Assembly (NCBI GenBank): GCA_028874175.1
Contig: JAPPLN010000095.1
Span: 1 to 64,000 of the forward strand
DNA from: Chloroflexota bacterium
GTDB taxonomy: Bacteria; Chloroflexota; UBA11872
Direction: 5' to 3'
DNA length: 64,000 bases
The notes beneath the pieces were generated by a model that was not told the DNA's origin, did not search any database, and saw nothing but the letters and a program-made list of their open reading frames with translations. Within the stretch, counting starts at the first letter, position 1. Every line of letters starts with the position of its first letter. The position numbers were made by a program, and so were the translations under genes. Below are positions 46,719 to 56,267 of this stretch, one piece after another.

Positions 46719-48242
46719 TCAGACCCGGGCGCCCAGCTCTTCGAGGCGGTGGGTGAGGTTGGTTAAGGCTTCGTTTGCGGAGAGCTCGTCGCGGATGATG
46801 CCGGCGTCGAGTTGGTTGACGAAGGCGCCCCATTGGGGGCGGTCGACGGTGACGTAGTTGGCGGTTTGCATTATGTCAACAACCATCTGGGCGGCCTCGT
46901 CGCTATAGCTGACAAACAGGCGCTTGAGTTCTTCGGGCGTGAGGCGCTGGGCGGGGACGTTGGCGACGCGCTGGGTGTTGCGGTCGAGGGCGCGGAGGGC
47001 ATCGTAGGCGACTTTGGGTTCCTGGGTGCCGTTGCCGATGCCCATCATCATCCAGACGCTGACGGGGGCGCCGCCGGAGCCGAAGCGGGGGAAGGGGTAG
47101 AGCACGTTGTCGGGTCCGCTGCTGCGGGTCATCCAGCCGAAGCTGAGGCCGCCCAGGGACATGACGAGCATGGCGAGCTCGCCCTGGGTGTAGCGGAACC
47201 AGAGCGGCCGGCGGTTACTGTCCGCGCTTTCGGCCAGGCCGTAGGTGGTGGCGAGGTCGTAGTAGGTCTCGGCGATGGCCTTGGCCGGGTCGGAGCGAAG
47301 GGGGGCGAAGGTGCCCTGGCTGTCGGGGAGAGCGCCGAGGGCAGATTGCAGAAAGAGGAAGCTGGGGGTCCAGCTCCAGAGCTGGTCGGGGGCGCCCCAC
47401 ATGGGTTCGACATTGAGAAGGAGGCCGAGGGCGTCGCTGCCGCCGGGGGCTTCGGGGTCGCCGTGCATGGCGAGGGCGGCTTCAACGAAGGCCTGGCCGT
47501 CCCAGGCGCTGCGGGGCGGGATCTGGTAGTCGGCGGCGGCGGCCAGGTCGCGGTTGACAATGGTGATCCAGGGGGCGGCGGCGACGGGCATGGCGTATTG
47601 GACGCCTTCGACCTTGCCGGTCTCGAGGATGCCGGGCCAGTAGGCGCCGGGATTGAAGGTGGAATCGCTGGTGAGGTGTTCATCCAGCGGCAGCAGCTTG
47701 TTGCCGGCGACGAGGTTGGCGAGGTCCCACTGCTCAAGCATGACGAGGTCGGTGCGGGTGTTGCCGGAGCCGTCGTCCACGGTTGAGGCGTAGTCCCAGC
47801 GGTAGCCGAAGTTGGAGGGCAGGGGGGTGCGCGTGAACTTGTAGCGGCCGTCGGTGTCCTGGCGCGCGGCGAGTTCGGCGGAGAGCAGGATGGGTTCGAC
47901 GTCCCAGTTGCCGCCGGCGAAGGTGGGAAGGGCAATGGAGATGGGTCGGTTGGCGCCGGCCTGGGGGAGGGCGCCTTCGCGGCTGGGGGCGCGGTCGCCG
48001 GCGGTGACGATGACGGTGGGTAGGGGCGTGGCGGCGGATTCAGTTGTCTGGGTGGCGGCGGTCTGGGTTCGCTGGGTGGAGGGAAGAACGGGGGGCTGGA
48101 TTTTGGGAATGTCGGGCTCGCCGCAGGCGGCGGCGAGGGCGCCGGCGCCGGCGATTCCGGCCAGGCGCAGGGCGCGGCGGCGGGTGAGGGCGCGGGGAGC
48201 CGCGGGTGGATGGGTGGATTCAGTTGGATGATGCTGAGTCAC
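46719..48242 (-). CDS. Extracellular solute-binding lipoprotein (family 1-like)
   Basis: TRRRALRLAGIAGAGALAAACGEPD signal; DLVMLEQWDLANLVAGNKLLPLDEHL, VEGVQYAMPVAAAPWITIVNRDL. Confidence 0.8.
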   Translation of the reverse strand: MTQHHPTESTHPPAAPRALTRRRALRLAGIAGAGALAAACGEPDIPKIQPPVLPSTQRTQTAATQTTESAATPLPTVIVTAGDRAPSREGALPQAGANRPISIALPTFAGGNWDVEPILLSAELAARQDTDGRYKFTRTPLPSNFGYRWDYASTVDDGSGNTRTDLVMLEQWDLANLVAGNKLLPLDEHLTSDSTFNPGAYWPGILETGKVEGVQYAMPVAAAPWITIVNRDLAAAADYQIPPRSAWDGQAFVEAALAMHGDPEAPGGSDALGLLLNVEPMWGAPDQLWSWTPSFLFLQSALGALPDSQGTFAPLRSDPAKAIAETYYDLATTYGLAESADSNRRPLWFRYTQGELAMLVMSLGGLSFGWMTRSSGPDNVLYPFPRFGSGGAPVSVWMMMGIGNGTQEPKVAYDALRALDRNTQRVANVPAQRLTPEELKRLFVSYSDEAAQMVVDIMQTANYVTVDRPQWGAFVNQLDAGIIRDELSANEALTNLTHRLEELGARV

Positions 48243-48560
48243 AGTGATGCCTCCGCCGCCCGGGTGGCCGCGGGTCAGGGTGGCGGGACGGTGGGTCGGT
48301 CGTGGGATGGGGACCGGGGGATCGTCCGCGCGGTTGGCCGGCGGTTGATGGTTCTACTTTATAACGGGTGAATGCCGCCAGGGTGTTGCGGGTGTGAGAC
48401 GGGCGGTGCTTTCGGCTTCACTCCGATGGCGCGGACCAGTCTGTGCGTGAGCCGGTGTATCCGTAGGCGGGGGAGCGGGACGGCGGCGTGCCGATTGCCA
48501 CGATAGATTGCTTGATCGTTTTGGGACCCATCCTTGGCCGGGCGGCGGATGGTCCGATAG

Positions 48561-48881
48561 TCAATTTCCGACGGGCTTCAATCGTTTTTTGAACCACGCG
48601 GCAAGCTGTTCGTATCCGACGTCTCCACGGGCCACAGCCGTCACGACATCTACCAGTGCCAAGTCATCGACCGCCAACCGATATCCGCTTCTGACAACCA
48701 GCAATTCCACCAAGTAGACCGCCGTGCGCTTGTTGCCGTCCACAAAGCCGTGATTGGTCACGATGCCGTGAACCAAAGCGGCCGCCTTATGGTGGATGCG
48801 CGGGTGGTAGCCGTGATAGGGCCGGGCTATCGCAGACTCGACGGCCGGGCGGCTGAGGATTCCCGGAGCGCCGCCTGCCAA
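48561..48881 (-). CDS. doc: Doc-type Fic-domain toxin
   Basis: HGFVDGNKRTAVYLVELL (HxFxDGNKR); true N-terminus likely extends upstream (ADAHYRVSWADAVCAHDEAL...), overlapping the antitoxin gene. Confidence 0.8.
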   Translation of the reverse strand: MAGGAPGILSRPAVESAIARPYHGYHPRIHHKAAALVHGIVTNHGFVDGNKRTAVYLVELLVVRSGYRLAVDDLALVDVVTAVARGDVGYEQLAAWFKKRLKPVGN

Positions 48882-48936
48882 TAGCGCTTCGTCATGGGCG
48901 CAGACAGCGTCGGCCCAGGAGACTCGGTAGTGGGCG

Positions 48937-49128
48937 TCAGCGATTGGCCAAGATCTCTATGGCTTTACGTCGCCGAACCGAGACGTCCCTAATGATTGCC
49001 TTGGATTTCTCGGAAAGCGGATCTTCTGCCCCATTGCCAGACGCACCTGGACTCGCAGCGGAGCGGTTAGAGTCCGAGCCGTGGGTCACGGCATCGCCAG
49101 GCTTTGGGCGTGTCAGTTCCTTGGTCAT
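48937..49128 (-). CDS. Putative antitoxin of Doc pair
   Basis: 63-aa ORF immediately upstream: KSKAIIRDVSVRRRKAIEILANR. Confidence 0.55.
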   Translation of the reverse strand: MTKELTRPKPGDAVTHGSDSNRSAASPGASGNGAEDPLSEKSKAIIRDVSVRRRKAIEILANR

Positions 49129-49316
49129 CGTTTCCTCCGTGGCTGGTCCATCACCCTAGTTTCTCCATTCGCAGGCGACAACCCCAGGCGGTGGCGCCGT
49201 CGTTCTGCCTGGGGATTGATGAGTGCCAGGCGTTGAGGGCGGCGCCGGACGCACGAGTTCAGACGGCAGCCGAAGGCGACCGCGTCGTTCAGGTGTGATC
49301 CGTGGTTCCGATCGGG

Positions 49317-50984
49317 TCAGAGGCTGACGCGGCTTTCGTTTGGCGGGGATAGCCGGTCGGGTGATGAGTTGCCCAGGATGAAGCCCTCGTATCCGTTGGC
49401 GGCGACTTGGTTGCATTTTTGGCGGTAGGGGCCGACGCCGCCGGGGTAGGGCATGAAGACGCGGGGTTTGCCGGGGATGTTGGCGCCGAGGTACCAGGAG
49501 TTGGCGTGGACGTAGAGGGTGGTGTTGGCGACTTCGTTGACGTGGGCGACCCATTGCTCCTCGGCCTGGGGGTCGGCTTCGGCGGTCTGCACATCCCGCT
49601 CGCGCATCCAGGTGATGAAGTCGGCAATGAAGTCGATGTGTTGCTCGATGCTGACGGGCATGTTGCTGAGGACGGAGGGGCTGCCGGGGCCGGTGATCAT
49701 GAACATGTTGGGGAAGCCGGCGACCTGGAGGCCGAGGTAGGTCTTGGGTCCTTCCGACCATTTCCGGCGTAGCGCCAGTCCGTTGCGGCCGCGGATGTCG
49801 ATCTTGAAGAAGGTGCCGGTCATGGCGTCGAAGCCGGTGGCGAAGACGATGACGTCGAGCTGGAAGTCCTCCTCGGAGGTGCGGATGCCGGTGGGCGTAA
49901 TCCGCCGGATGGGGGTGTGGCGAATGTCGACCAGGTGGACGTTGTCGCGGTTGTAGGTGGCGTAGTAGCCGGTGTCGAGCAGGCCGCGCTTGGCGCCGAA
50001 CGGGTGGTCGTGGGGGAGGAGCTTCCGGCAGGTCTCCGGGTCTTTGACGATCTGACGGATCTTGTTGCGGATGAAGTCGGCGGCGGTGTCGTTGGCGGCC
50101 CGGTCAGTCATGAGGTCGGCGAATGAGCCGCCGCTAAATTCGTAGCCGCCCTTGTCCCACTGCTCCTCGTAAATCCGATTGCGCTCAGTTTCGGTGACGT
50201 CCAGGGCGGATTGCTTGATGGGTTCGCGCCCGCCGCCGCCCTGGCTCCAGCGGGCCTTCTCGAGGATTTCCTCGTAGTTGGGCTTGACCTCTTCCTCAAT
50301 GAACCGGCGGTCGGCGGCGCGGTGGCGGGCAGGGACGGTGAATTGGGGGGTGCGCTGGAAGACAGTGAGGCTCCTGGCCTGCCTGGCAATGACGGGGATG
50401 GACTGGACGCCGCTGGAGCCGGTGCCGATGACACCTACGCGCTTGCCCGCGAAATCGACGGGGTCGTGCGGCCAGGCGCCGGTGTGGTACCAGTCGCCCT
50501 GGAACGAGTCCAGGCCCTCGATCGGCGGGACGTTGCCGGTGGAGATGCAGCCGATGGCGGTGATGAGGTACTGGGCCGTGACGCGGTCGCCCCTATCGGT
50601 GGAGATTTCCCAGCGGTTGGTTTCTTCGTGGAATGTGGCGGTGGTGACTCGGGTGTCGAACTGGATGTTGCGGCGGAGGTCGAAGCGGTCGGCAACGTGC
50701 TCGAGGTACGAGAGGATTTCGGGCTGTTCGGGGTATTTGCCGCTCCAGGTCCAGTCCTGGAGCAGTTCCTTCGAGAACGAGAAGCAGTAGATGTAGCTCT
50801 CTGAGTCGCAGCGGGCGCCGGGGTAGCGGTTCCAGTACCAGGTGCCGCCGACGCCGCTGCCGGTCTCGTAGACCTGGACGGAGAGGCCCATGACGTCGCG
50901 CAGGCGATGGAGCATGCCGAGACCGGAGAAGCCGGCGCCGATGACGACGGCGTCGAAGTCGCTGCGGTCCCTGATGCGGGCCAT
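49317..50984 (-). CDS. Flavin-containing Baeyer-Villiger monooxygenase-like protein
   Basis: DAVVIGAGFSGLGMLHRLRD; GVGGTWYWNRYPGARCDSES; VGVIGTGSSGVQ. Confidence 0.93.
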   Translation of the reverse strand: MARIRDRSDFDAVVIGAGFSGLGMLHRLRDVMGLSVQVYETGSGVGGTWYWNRYPGARCDSESYIYCFSFSKELLQDWTWSGKYPEQPEILSYLEHVADRFDLRRNIQFDTRVTTATFHEETNRWEISTDRGDRVTAQYLITAIGCISTGNVPPIEGLDSFQGDWYHTGAWPHDPVDFAGKRVGVIGTGSSGVQSIPVIARQARSLTVFQRTPQFTVPARHRAADRRFIEEEVKPNYEEILEKARWSQGGGGREPIKQSALDVTETERNRIYEEQWDKGGYEFSGGSFADLMTDRAANDTAADFIRNKIRQIVKDPETCRKLLPHDHPFGAKRGLLDTGYYATYNRDNVHLVDIRHTPIRRITPTGIRTSEEDFQLDVIVFATGFDAMTGTFFKIDIRGRNGLALRRKWSEGPKTYLGLQVAGFPNMFMITGPGSPSVLSNMPVSIEQHIDFIADFITWMRERDVQTAEADPQAEEQWVAHVNEVANTTLYVHANSWYLGANIPGKPRVFMPYPGGVGPYRQKCNQVAANGYEGFILGNSSPDRLSPPNESRVSL

Positions 50985-51379
50985 CCTGTGCCTCTGCACC
51001 TCCCGGTCCCTGACCCTGCGACATCCACACAACCTCGGTTGGCGACCAATGTACGAGGTATCGGGTCTCCGCGCGGTTCACGCTGCCCAGGATCGGAAGA
51101 GTGTGGGTGCTTTGACTCGCGGCAAGCCGCCCGATGCATCCCGCCAGTGGGGAGTGCTTTCGTGCATGAGCGCACAGAACGCGGGCGCCTGCGCAGCCAA
51201 GCGCTGACCGGCACGGTGACCCCAACTCCGCCGGTACCCGCGACAGCGAGTTGCGGAGTCTTCGCGGTGCGACCGAGGGTGACCTGGCTATCCGACACGC
51301 ACGACCTCATGCGGCCAACCGATCGGAGGGTTTGGCCTAGAGCCGGCGGTGTTCCGCTAGGCTGTCACGACGCTCGGGT

Positions 51380-53638
51380 ATGAGGTGGATGCACGTGCCG
51401 CGACGCCTCTCAATGGACGATTTGCTTCGGATTCAGTATCCAACCCTGAGCGTTCCACCTCGCCTTTCACCCGACGGCCGGTCTCTTGCGGTGACGGTCG
51501 CGCCGGCCGTTGCAGCCCGCGAGCCCGGCACTTCAGGAGAATTCGACGCGCGCCACGTTCCGACGCTGGTCTTGGGTAGCCAGATAACAATCATCGATAT
51601 CCCAAGCGGCTCGCGGTGGCAGCCGTTTCCGGACGCCGAGGTCTCCTGGGGCGGGCAGTGGTCGCCCGACGGCTCAATGCTGGCGGCCTACGTCGTGATG
51701 GGTGGCCCAGCTTGCCTGGGCATCCTGCATCTCGCCGATCGCCGAGTGCGGCTGCTTCGGAGCGCTCTGGTCCGGCCGTCTTTTGGATTTGAGCTTCCGG
51801 TTTGGACACCGGACAGTCGACTGGTTGTCGCAAAGCTCTGGCCAGCCGATGAGGCGATTGTCTGGGACGCACAAGGCACCACCGAAGCCAGAACTTCAGG
51901 CGTTGAGGTGTTCTCGCACGACCCCAATATGCAGAGCGACGACAGCGCTCCGATGCGGATGCACACCCGCTACGGCTGTGACTTCGGCACCGCCGATGTC
52001 AGGACACATGAGGTCCGCAGACTCGCTGAGAACTGGAACATCATCGGTGGCTGGCGCATGTCACCCATCGGATCGGCGGTTGCCGTCCCGGTAATCGTCG
52101 AGTGGGAGGAGGCAAATCAACAGTTCATCAGCGACCTAATGGTCGTGCCGCTGGACGGAAGCGAACCTCGAGCCGTCGCTCCCGGCGTGGTTTTCAATTA
52201 CGGCCAGAGTTTCAGCTGGTCGCCCGACGGCGAGAGGATCGCATTTACGACCTCAGACCAGCCGCATGCCGCAGGTCAGCGTCCGCCCGGCCGTCTATTC
52301 GTCGCAGATGCCGAAGGCCGGCGGCAACCGCACTTCCTGTCATCTGACATCGGTGACGACCTGCGCCAGGCCTTCGGGCACCCGCGCTGGAGCGCCACAG
52401 GCGATCAGGTCTTTTGCCTGGTGGCGGATGGGGTGTGGAGTGTTCGCACCGATGGGTCGGGCGCCCGCAAGATTGGCGTGGGTGACGCGAAGGTGCTGCG
52501 GAGTTGGATTCAGCCGCCCGAAGATCAGGTGATGCGTGCGCCGGCCGACGGCAGCCTGCCGCTCCTGCTTCGCGATACGACCTCGCAGGCGCTCGAATTG
52601 GTGTCCGTCGACGGCACCGAGGGCAGCAGCACGACGCGCTCTTCCCTGCACAAGCGCTACGTCGGTCCCGGAGATACGCTCGGGCTGGAGGTCGACTGGC
52701 GCAGCCAGATGGCCTATTTGCAGTTGGAGGCCGCTGAGCATCCGCCGGAGATCTGGCGGCTTGACCTGACGACCGGTGAAGCCAGCCGTCTGGCGTCGCT
52801 CAACCCCAGCCTGCAAGGCCACCAATTCGGTTCGAAGCATTTGGTCGAGTTCCTTGATGCCGACGGCGAAGAGTGCCAGGCGTCCTTGTTGCTGCCACCC
52901 GACTACGTCAAGGACACGCAGGTTCCGATGCTCGTGATCGTCTACGGCGGGATCGTGGGCTCACAGCGGATCCACGGCTTTGGATTGCGGCCCTGTTTGT
53001 GCCTGGCCGATGCTTGCCTCTATGCAGCGCTCGGTTATGCCGTGTTGTTGCCCGACATTCCCCTGGGGCCCCGAAATCCACGACGCGCCATCCCGCGCAG
53101 TGTCGTGCCAGCCGTCGATCGGGTCGTCGAGTTGGGATTCGCCGATCCAGAACGAATCGGCGTTCTCGGCAATAGCTACGGCGGCTACAGCGTGCTGGCA
53201 CTCATCACCCAAACCGACATGTTCGCAGCCGCCGTCTGTTCCGCGGGGCCCGTCAATCTCACCAGCTTCTATGGGGTCTTGAACGACGCGGGCGAATCCA
53301 ATTGGCTTGGCTGGTGCGAAAGCGGTCAGGCGCGACTGGGGGGAAGCCTCTGGGAGAACCGCGACGACTATATTGAGAACTCATCGCTGTTCTACCTGGA
53401 CCGCGCGACGACACCGCTGCTGCTGTTCAGTGGCGACGATGACGCGGGCGCGTTCGCGCAAGCGAGCGAAGCCTTCAGCGCCCTGCGTCGACTCGGCCAG
53501 CGTGTCGAACTCCGGAACTACAAGGGCGAAGGCCACTGGCCCGGTAGTTGGTCGGAACCGAATCTACGCGATGTGCTCGACCGAACCGTCGCCTGGTTCG
53601 ACGAGCATCTGAAACCGGACACCAGCTCCACGGGTTGA
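51380..53638 (+). CDS. S9-family peptidase (prolyl oligopeptidase type)
   Basis: WD40-like propeller segments and GVLGNSYGGYSVLALI nucleophile elbow; YKGEGHWPG His. Confidence 0.88.
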   Translation: MRWMHVPRRLSMDDLLRIQYPTLSVPPRLSPDGRSLAVTVAPAVAAREPGTSGEFDARHVPTLVLGSQITIIDIPSGSRWQPFPDAEVSWGGQWSPDGSMLAAYVVMGGPACLGILHLADRRVRLLRSALVRPSFGFELPVWTPDSRLVVAKLWPADEAIVWDAQGTTEARTSGVEVFSHDPNMQSDDSAPMRMHTRYGCDFGTADVRTHEVRRLAENWNIIGGWRMSPIGSAVAVPVIVEWEEANQQFISDLMVVPLDGSEPRAVAPGVVFNYGQSFSWSPDGERIAFTTSDQPHAAGQRPPGRLFVADAEGRRQPHFLSSDIGDDLRQAFGHPRWSATGDQVFCLVADGVWSVRTDGSGARKIGVGDAKVLRSWIQPPEDQVMRAPADGSLPLLLRDTTSQALELVSVDGTEGSSTTRSSLHKRYVGPGDTLGLEVDWRSQMAYLQLEAAEHPPEIWRLDLTTGEASRLASLNPSLQGHQFGSKHLVEFLDADGEECQASLLLPPDYVKDTQVPMLVIVYGGIVGSQRIHGFGLRPCLCLADACLYAALGYAVLLPDIPLGPRNPRRAIPRSVVPAVDRVVELGFADPERIGVLGNSYGGYSVLALITQTDMFAAAVCSAGPVNLTSFYGVLNDAGESNWLGWCESGQARLGGSLWENRDDYIENSSLFYLDRATTPLLLFSGDDDAGAFAQASEAFSALRRLGQRVELRNYKGEGHWPGSWSEPNLRDVLDRTVAWFDEHLKPDTSSTG

Positions 53639-53790
53639 TCAAACTCCGGCTGTTGGCCGCTCGAATTCTCCGCAGATCGCGGCGTCGGTCCAAAACGGAC
53701 CCAGTCCGGCACGGCGCCTCGACTTACGGCCAGCGAATACCCCCGAGAGCGGGACGTGATGGGGCGTAGTAAGTCCTTGGGCTCCTCGGT

Positions 53791-54003
53791 CTAGCGGAAG
53801 GTTTGCATCTTGTAGTTGCCGCTGGCGTCTTTTTCGGCACCGGGGAAGTTGTAGCCGTCGCGGGTTAGCTTCTTTTCCTCGCCGCAAGCGGCCAGGGCAG
53901 CAAGCGCGGCGGTGGAGGCGGCGAGGAGAACGCCGAGACGGCGGCGGGAGAGCTGGCCGGTGGGGCGGCGGGTGGATTCATGGCGGGGAGCCAAGTCGTT
54001 CAT
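53791..54003 (-). CDS. Tiny Tat-type lipoprotein P1
   Basis: LSRRRLGVLLAASTAALAALAAC|GEEKKLTRDGYNFPGAEKDASGNYKMQTFR; 70 aa. Confidence 0.8.
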   Translation of the reverse strand: MNDLAPRHESTRRPTGQLSRRRLGVLLAASTAALAALAACGEEKKLTRDGYNFPGAEKDASGNYKMQTFR

Positions 54004-54130
54004 TTCGAGTCTCTCGTGCGGGTGGGCGTCGGTGCGTCCGGCGGTGGGTTCGCTCCCTAATTTACAAGCCCTAACCCGGGGCGGGGTTGGAACTGGAGGC
54101 GCCCGCTTAACATGAGCGCCAGGGAGGGCG

Positions 54131-54337
54131 CTATTGGGCGTTGCGCATCTGGTAGTTGCCGGTGCTGTCTTTCCTGGCGCCGGGGAAGTCGTAGTTGTCG
54201 CGGGTGAGTTTCTCCTCGCCGCAGGCGGCCAGGGTGGCAAGCGCGCCGGCGGAGGCGGCGAGCAGGAGGACGAGGCGACGGCGGGGGATGCGGGCGGCGG
54301 GAGGGGCAGATGCCTCCGACAGGTCAGGCGGCTTCAT
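54131..54337 (-). CDS. Tiny Tat-type lipoprotein P2
   Basis: IPRRRLVLLLAASAGALATLAAC|GEEKLTRDNYDFPGARKDSTGNYQMRNAQ; 68 aa. Confidence 0.8.
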   Translation of the reverse strand: MKPPDLSEASAPPAARIPRRRLVLLLAASAGALATLAACGEEKLTRDNYDFPGARKDSTGNYQMRNAQ

Positions 54338-54410
54338 GTTCTCGATCCTTCGCGAAGGGATGAAGACCGGGGCTGGCAGTTGGGCACCCGGATTCGGCGG
54401 GTCCGTGCCA

Positions 54411-54608
54411 TCAGATGTTGCGCATTTTGTAGTTGCCGGTTTCATCCTTGCGGGCGCCGGGGAAGTTGTAGCCGCCGGGCGTCGATGGTTCATCGCCGCC
54501 GCAGCCGGGGAGCGCGGCGAATGCACCAGACGAGGCGGCGAGCAGGATAAAGAAGCGGCGGCGGGAGAGGCGGTCGGTCGAGGGCGAACCGCCCGGCAAA
54601 GAGGACAA
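54411..54608 (-). CDS. Tiny Tat-type lipoprotein P3
   Basis: LSRRRFFILLAASSGAFAALPGC|GGDEPSTPGGYNFPGARKDETGNYKMRNI; 65 aa. Confidence 0.8.
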   Translation of the reverse strand: MSSLPGGSPSTDRLSRRRFFILLAASSGAFAALPGCGGDEPSTPGGYNFPGARKDETGNYKMRNI

Positions 54609-54680
54609 GCGTGTTATGTCAAGTCCGTTCGTGTTCAGGCTCGCATCAAGACTAATGGCGATGCGCTAATAACAGACACG

Positions 54681-55727
54681 TCAGACCCAGCCATGTTCCC
54701 GCGAGACGACCTGGCCGGTGGTCTGAACGTTGTACTCGGTTCCGCCGGCGAGGGTGACCTGCTGGCCGCTGATGGATGAGCGTTCGGCGGCAAAGAGGAT
54801 CTCCATGATGTGGCGGCCCCACTCGCCTGAGGTCGGCGGTTCGAGGTCCTCCTCGATGGAGCGGGCGAAGGCGCGCCACTCAGCGGTCATGCCGGCGGGC
54901 GGGTCCTCGAAGGGGACGCGGGTCCATTCATTGCCCCGGCCGATGGCGACGTGCCGGTCGCCCGAGCCGCTGAAGCGGACGCCGCCGTTGGTGCAGATGA
55001 TCTCGGACTGGTAGTTCGGAGCGCCATCGCGGTAGCCGATGGCGATGGCGATGCCGGGGACGCCGTTCTTGTAGTCGACAAAGGCCACGCCGTAGTCGTC
55101 GCCGGCCTGGTAGTGGCTCTTGGTGCCGATGCGGGCCTTGACGCGAGCGGCCTGGGAGCCCACCAGCCAGGTGAGGCGGTCGACCATGTGAACGCCATTG
55201 GTCATCCAGTAGCCGCCGCCGTGGAAACGGCTGCGGTATTGGGGCCGGCGCCTGGCGTAGCCCCAGTTTTTGACCGAGTAACAGACGGCGGTGATGAGAG
55301 GGCCAAGCTCGCCGGAGTCGAGGATCTCCTTGGCCTTCATGTTGGGGCCGAGGAAGTGCTGCGTGAGGCCGATCATGAGCTTGACGTTATTGCGCCGGGC
55401 GGCCTCGATCATGTCGTCGCACTGCTGGAGGGAGAGGGCCATCGGCTTCTCGACCAGGACGTGCTTCCCGGCGTTGAGCGCATCCACGGTAAGGCGGTGG
55501 TGGAGCTGGTGGCCGAGGGTGACGGCGACGGCGTCGACTTCGTCGTCCTTTAGCAGTTCGGTGTGGCTGGGGTAGGCGCGGGGGACCTCGTAGCGATCGC
55601 AGAAGGCACGGCGAGGCGCTTCGAGAAGGTCCGCGGCGGCGACGATTTCGACGTTTGGGAGGGTCTCGATGGCGTCGCCGTGAGACCTGGAAATGCCGCC
55701 CAGTCCGACGATTCCAACGCGGAGCAT
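54681..55727 (-). CDS. Gfo/Idh/MocA-family oxidoreductase
   Basis: LRVGIVGLGGISRSHGDAIETLPNVEIVAAAD; VEKPMALSLQQCDDMIEAA. Confidence 0.93.
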   Translation of the reverse strand: MLRVGIVGLGGISRSHGDAIETLPNVEIVAAADLLEAPRRAFCDRYEVPRAYPSHTELLKDDEVDAVAVTLGHQLHHRLTVDALNAGKHVLVEKPMALSLQQCDDMIEAARRNNVKLMIGLTQHFLGPNMKAKEILDSGELGPLITAVCYSVKNWGYARRRPQYRSRFHGGGYWMTNGVHMVDRLTWLVGSQAARVKARIGTKSHYQAGDDYGVAFVDYKNGVPGIAIAIGYRDGAPNYQSEIICTNGGVRFSGSGDRHVAIGRGNEWTRVPFEDPPAGMTAEWRAFARSIEEDLEPPTSGEWGRHIMEILFAAERSSISGQQVTLAGGTEYNVQTTGQVVSREHGWV

Positions 55728-56025
55728 GTCTCTGACTCCGGGCAGAGGGCTGTTTGGGTTGGAAGGATAGCGGCCCGCGGCGCATCGGGCGGCGTTCGCG
55801 GATGCGGAATGGGGTGGAATCGCCGCTCAGATTGGATTTGCAGCCCTTCTGGAGTGTCGCGAAGTCCTCTTCCGGAAAGCAGCGGCGTAGAAGCGCGACA
55901 GCGAGCGGCGTAACCTGTACAGCGTCAATACGCCCGGTTGGGCGACCGCCCGGGACCAGGATGGTTCCGATGCGCATGCGGCGAACGCCGAGCTTTATGT
56001 CCGGCACTCGCACAGGAGGGGAACG

Positions 56026-56235
56026 ATGACGGCACCCGAACGGCGCAATGGCTCCTCCGTTCATGCCGGCCGGCTCTCCCGTCGCCGGCTGGTCGTGCTG
56101 CTGGCCGCCTCCGCCGGCGTTGTTGGCGCGCTGGCCGCGTGCGGTGAGCCGGAGAAGCGCAAGCCGGGCGGCTACGATTTCCCCGGCGCGGAGAAGGACG
56201 AAAAGGGCCGTTTCAAGTCGTCGCAGACGTTTTAG
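56026..56235 (+). CDS. Tiny Tat-type lipoprotein P4
   Basis: LSRRRLVVLLAASAGVVGALAAC|GEPEKRKPGGYDFPGAEKDEKGRFKSSQTF; 69 aa. Confidence 0.8.
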   Translation: MTAPERRNGSSVHAGRLSRRRLVVLLAASAGVVGALAACGEPEKRKPGGYDFPGAEKDEKGRFKSSQTF

Positions 56236-56267
56236 CGATTCCTAGCCTGGCGGAAGCGGGTCGTCCG

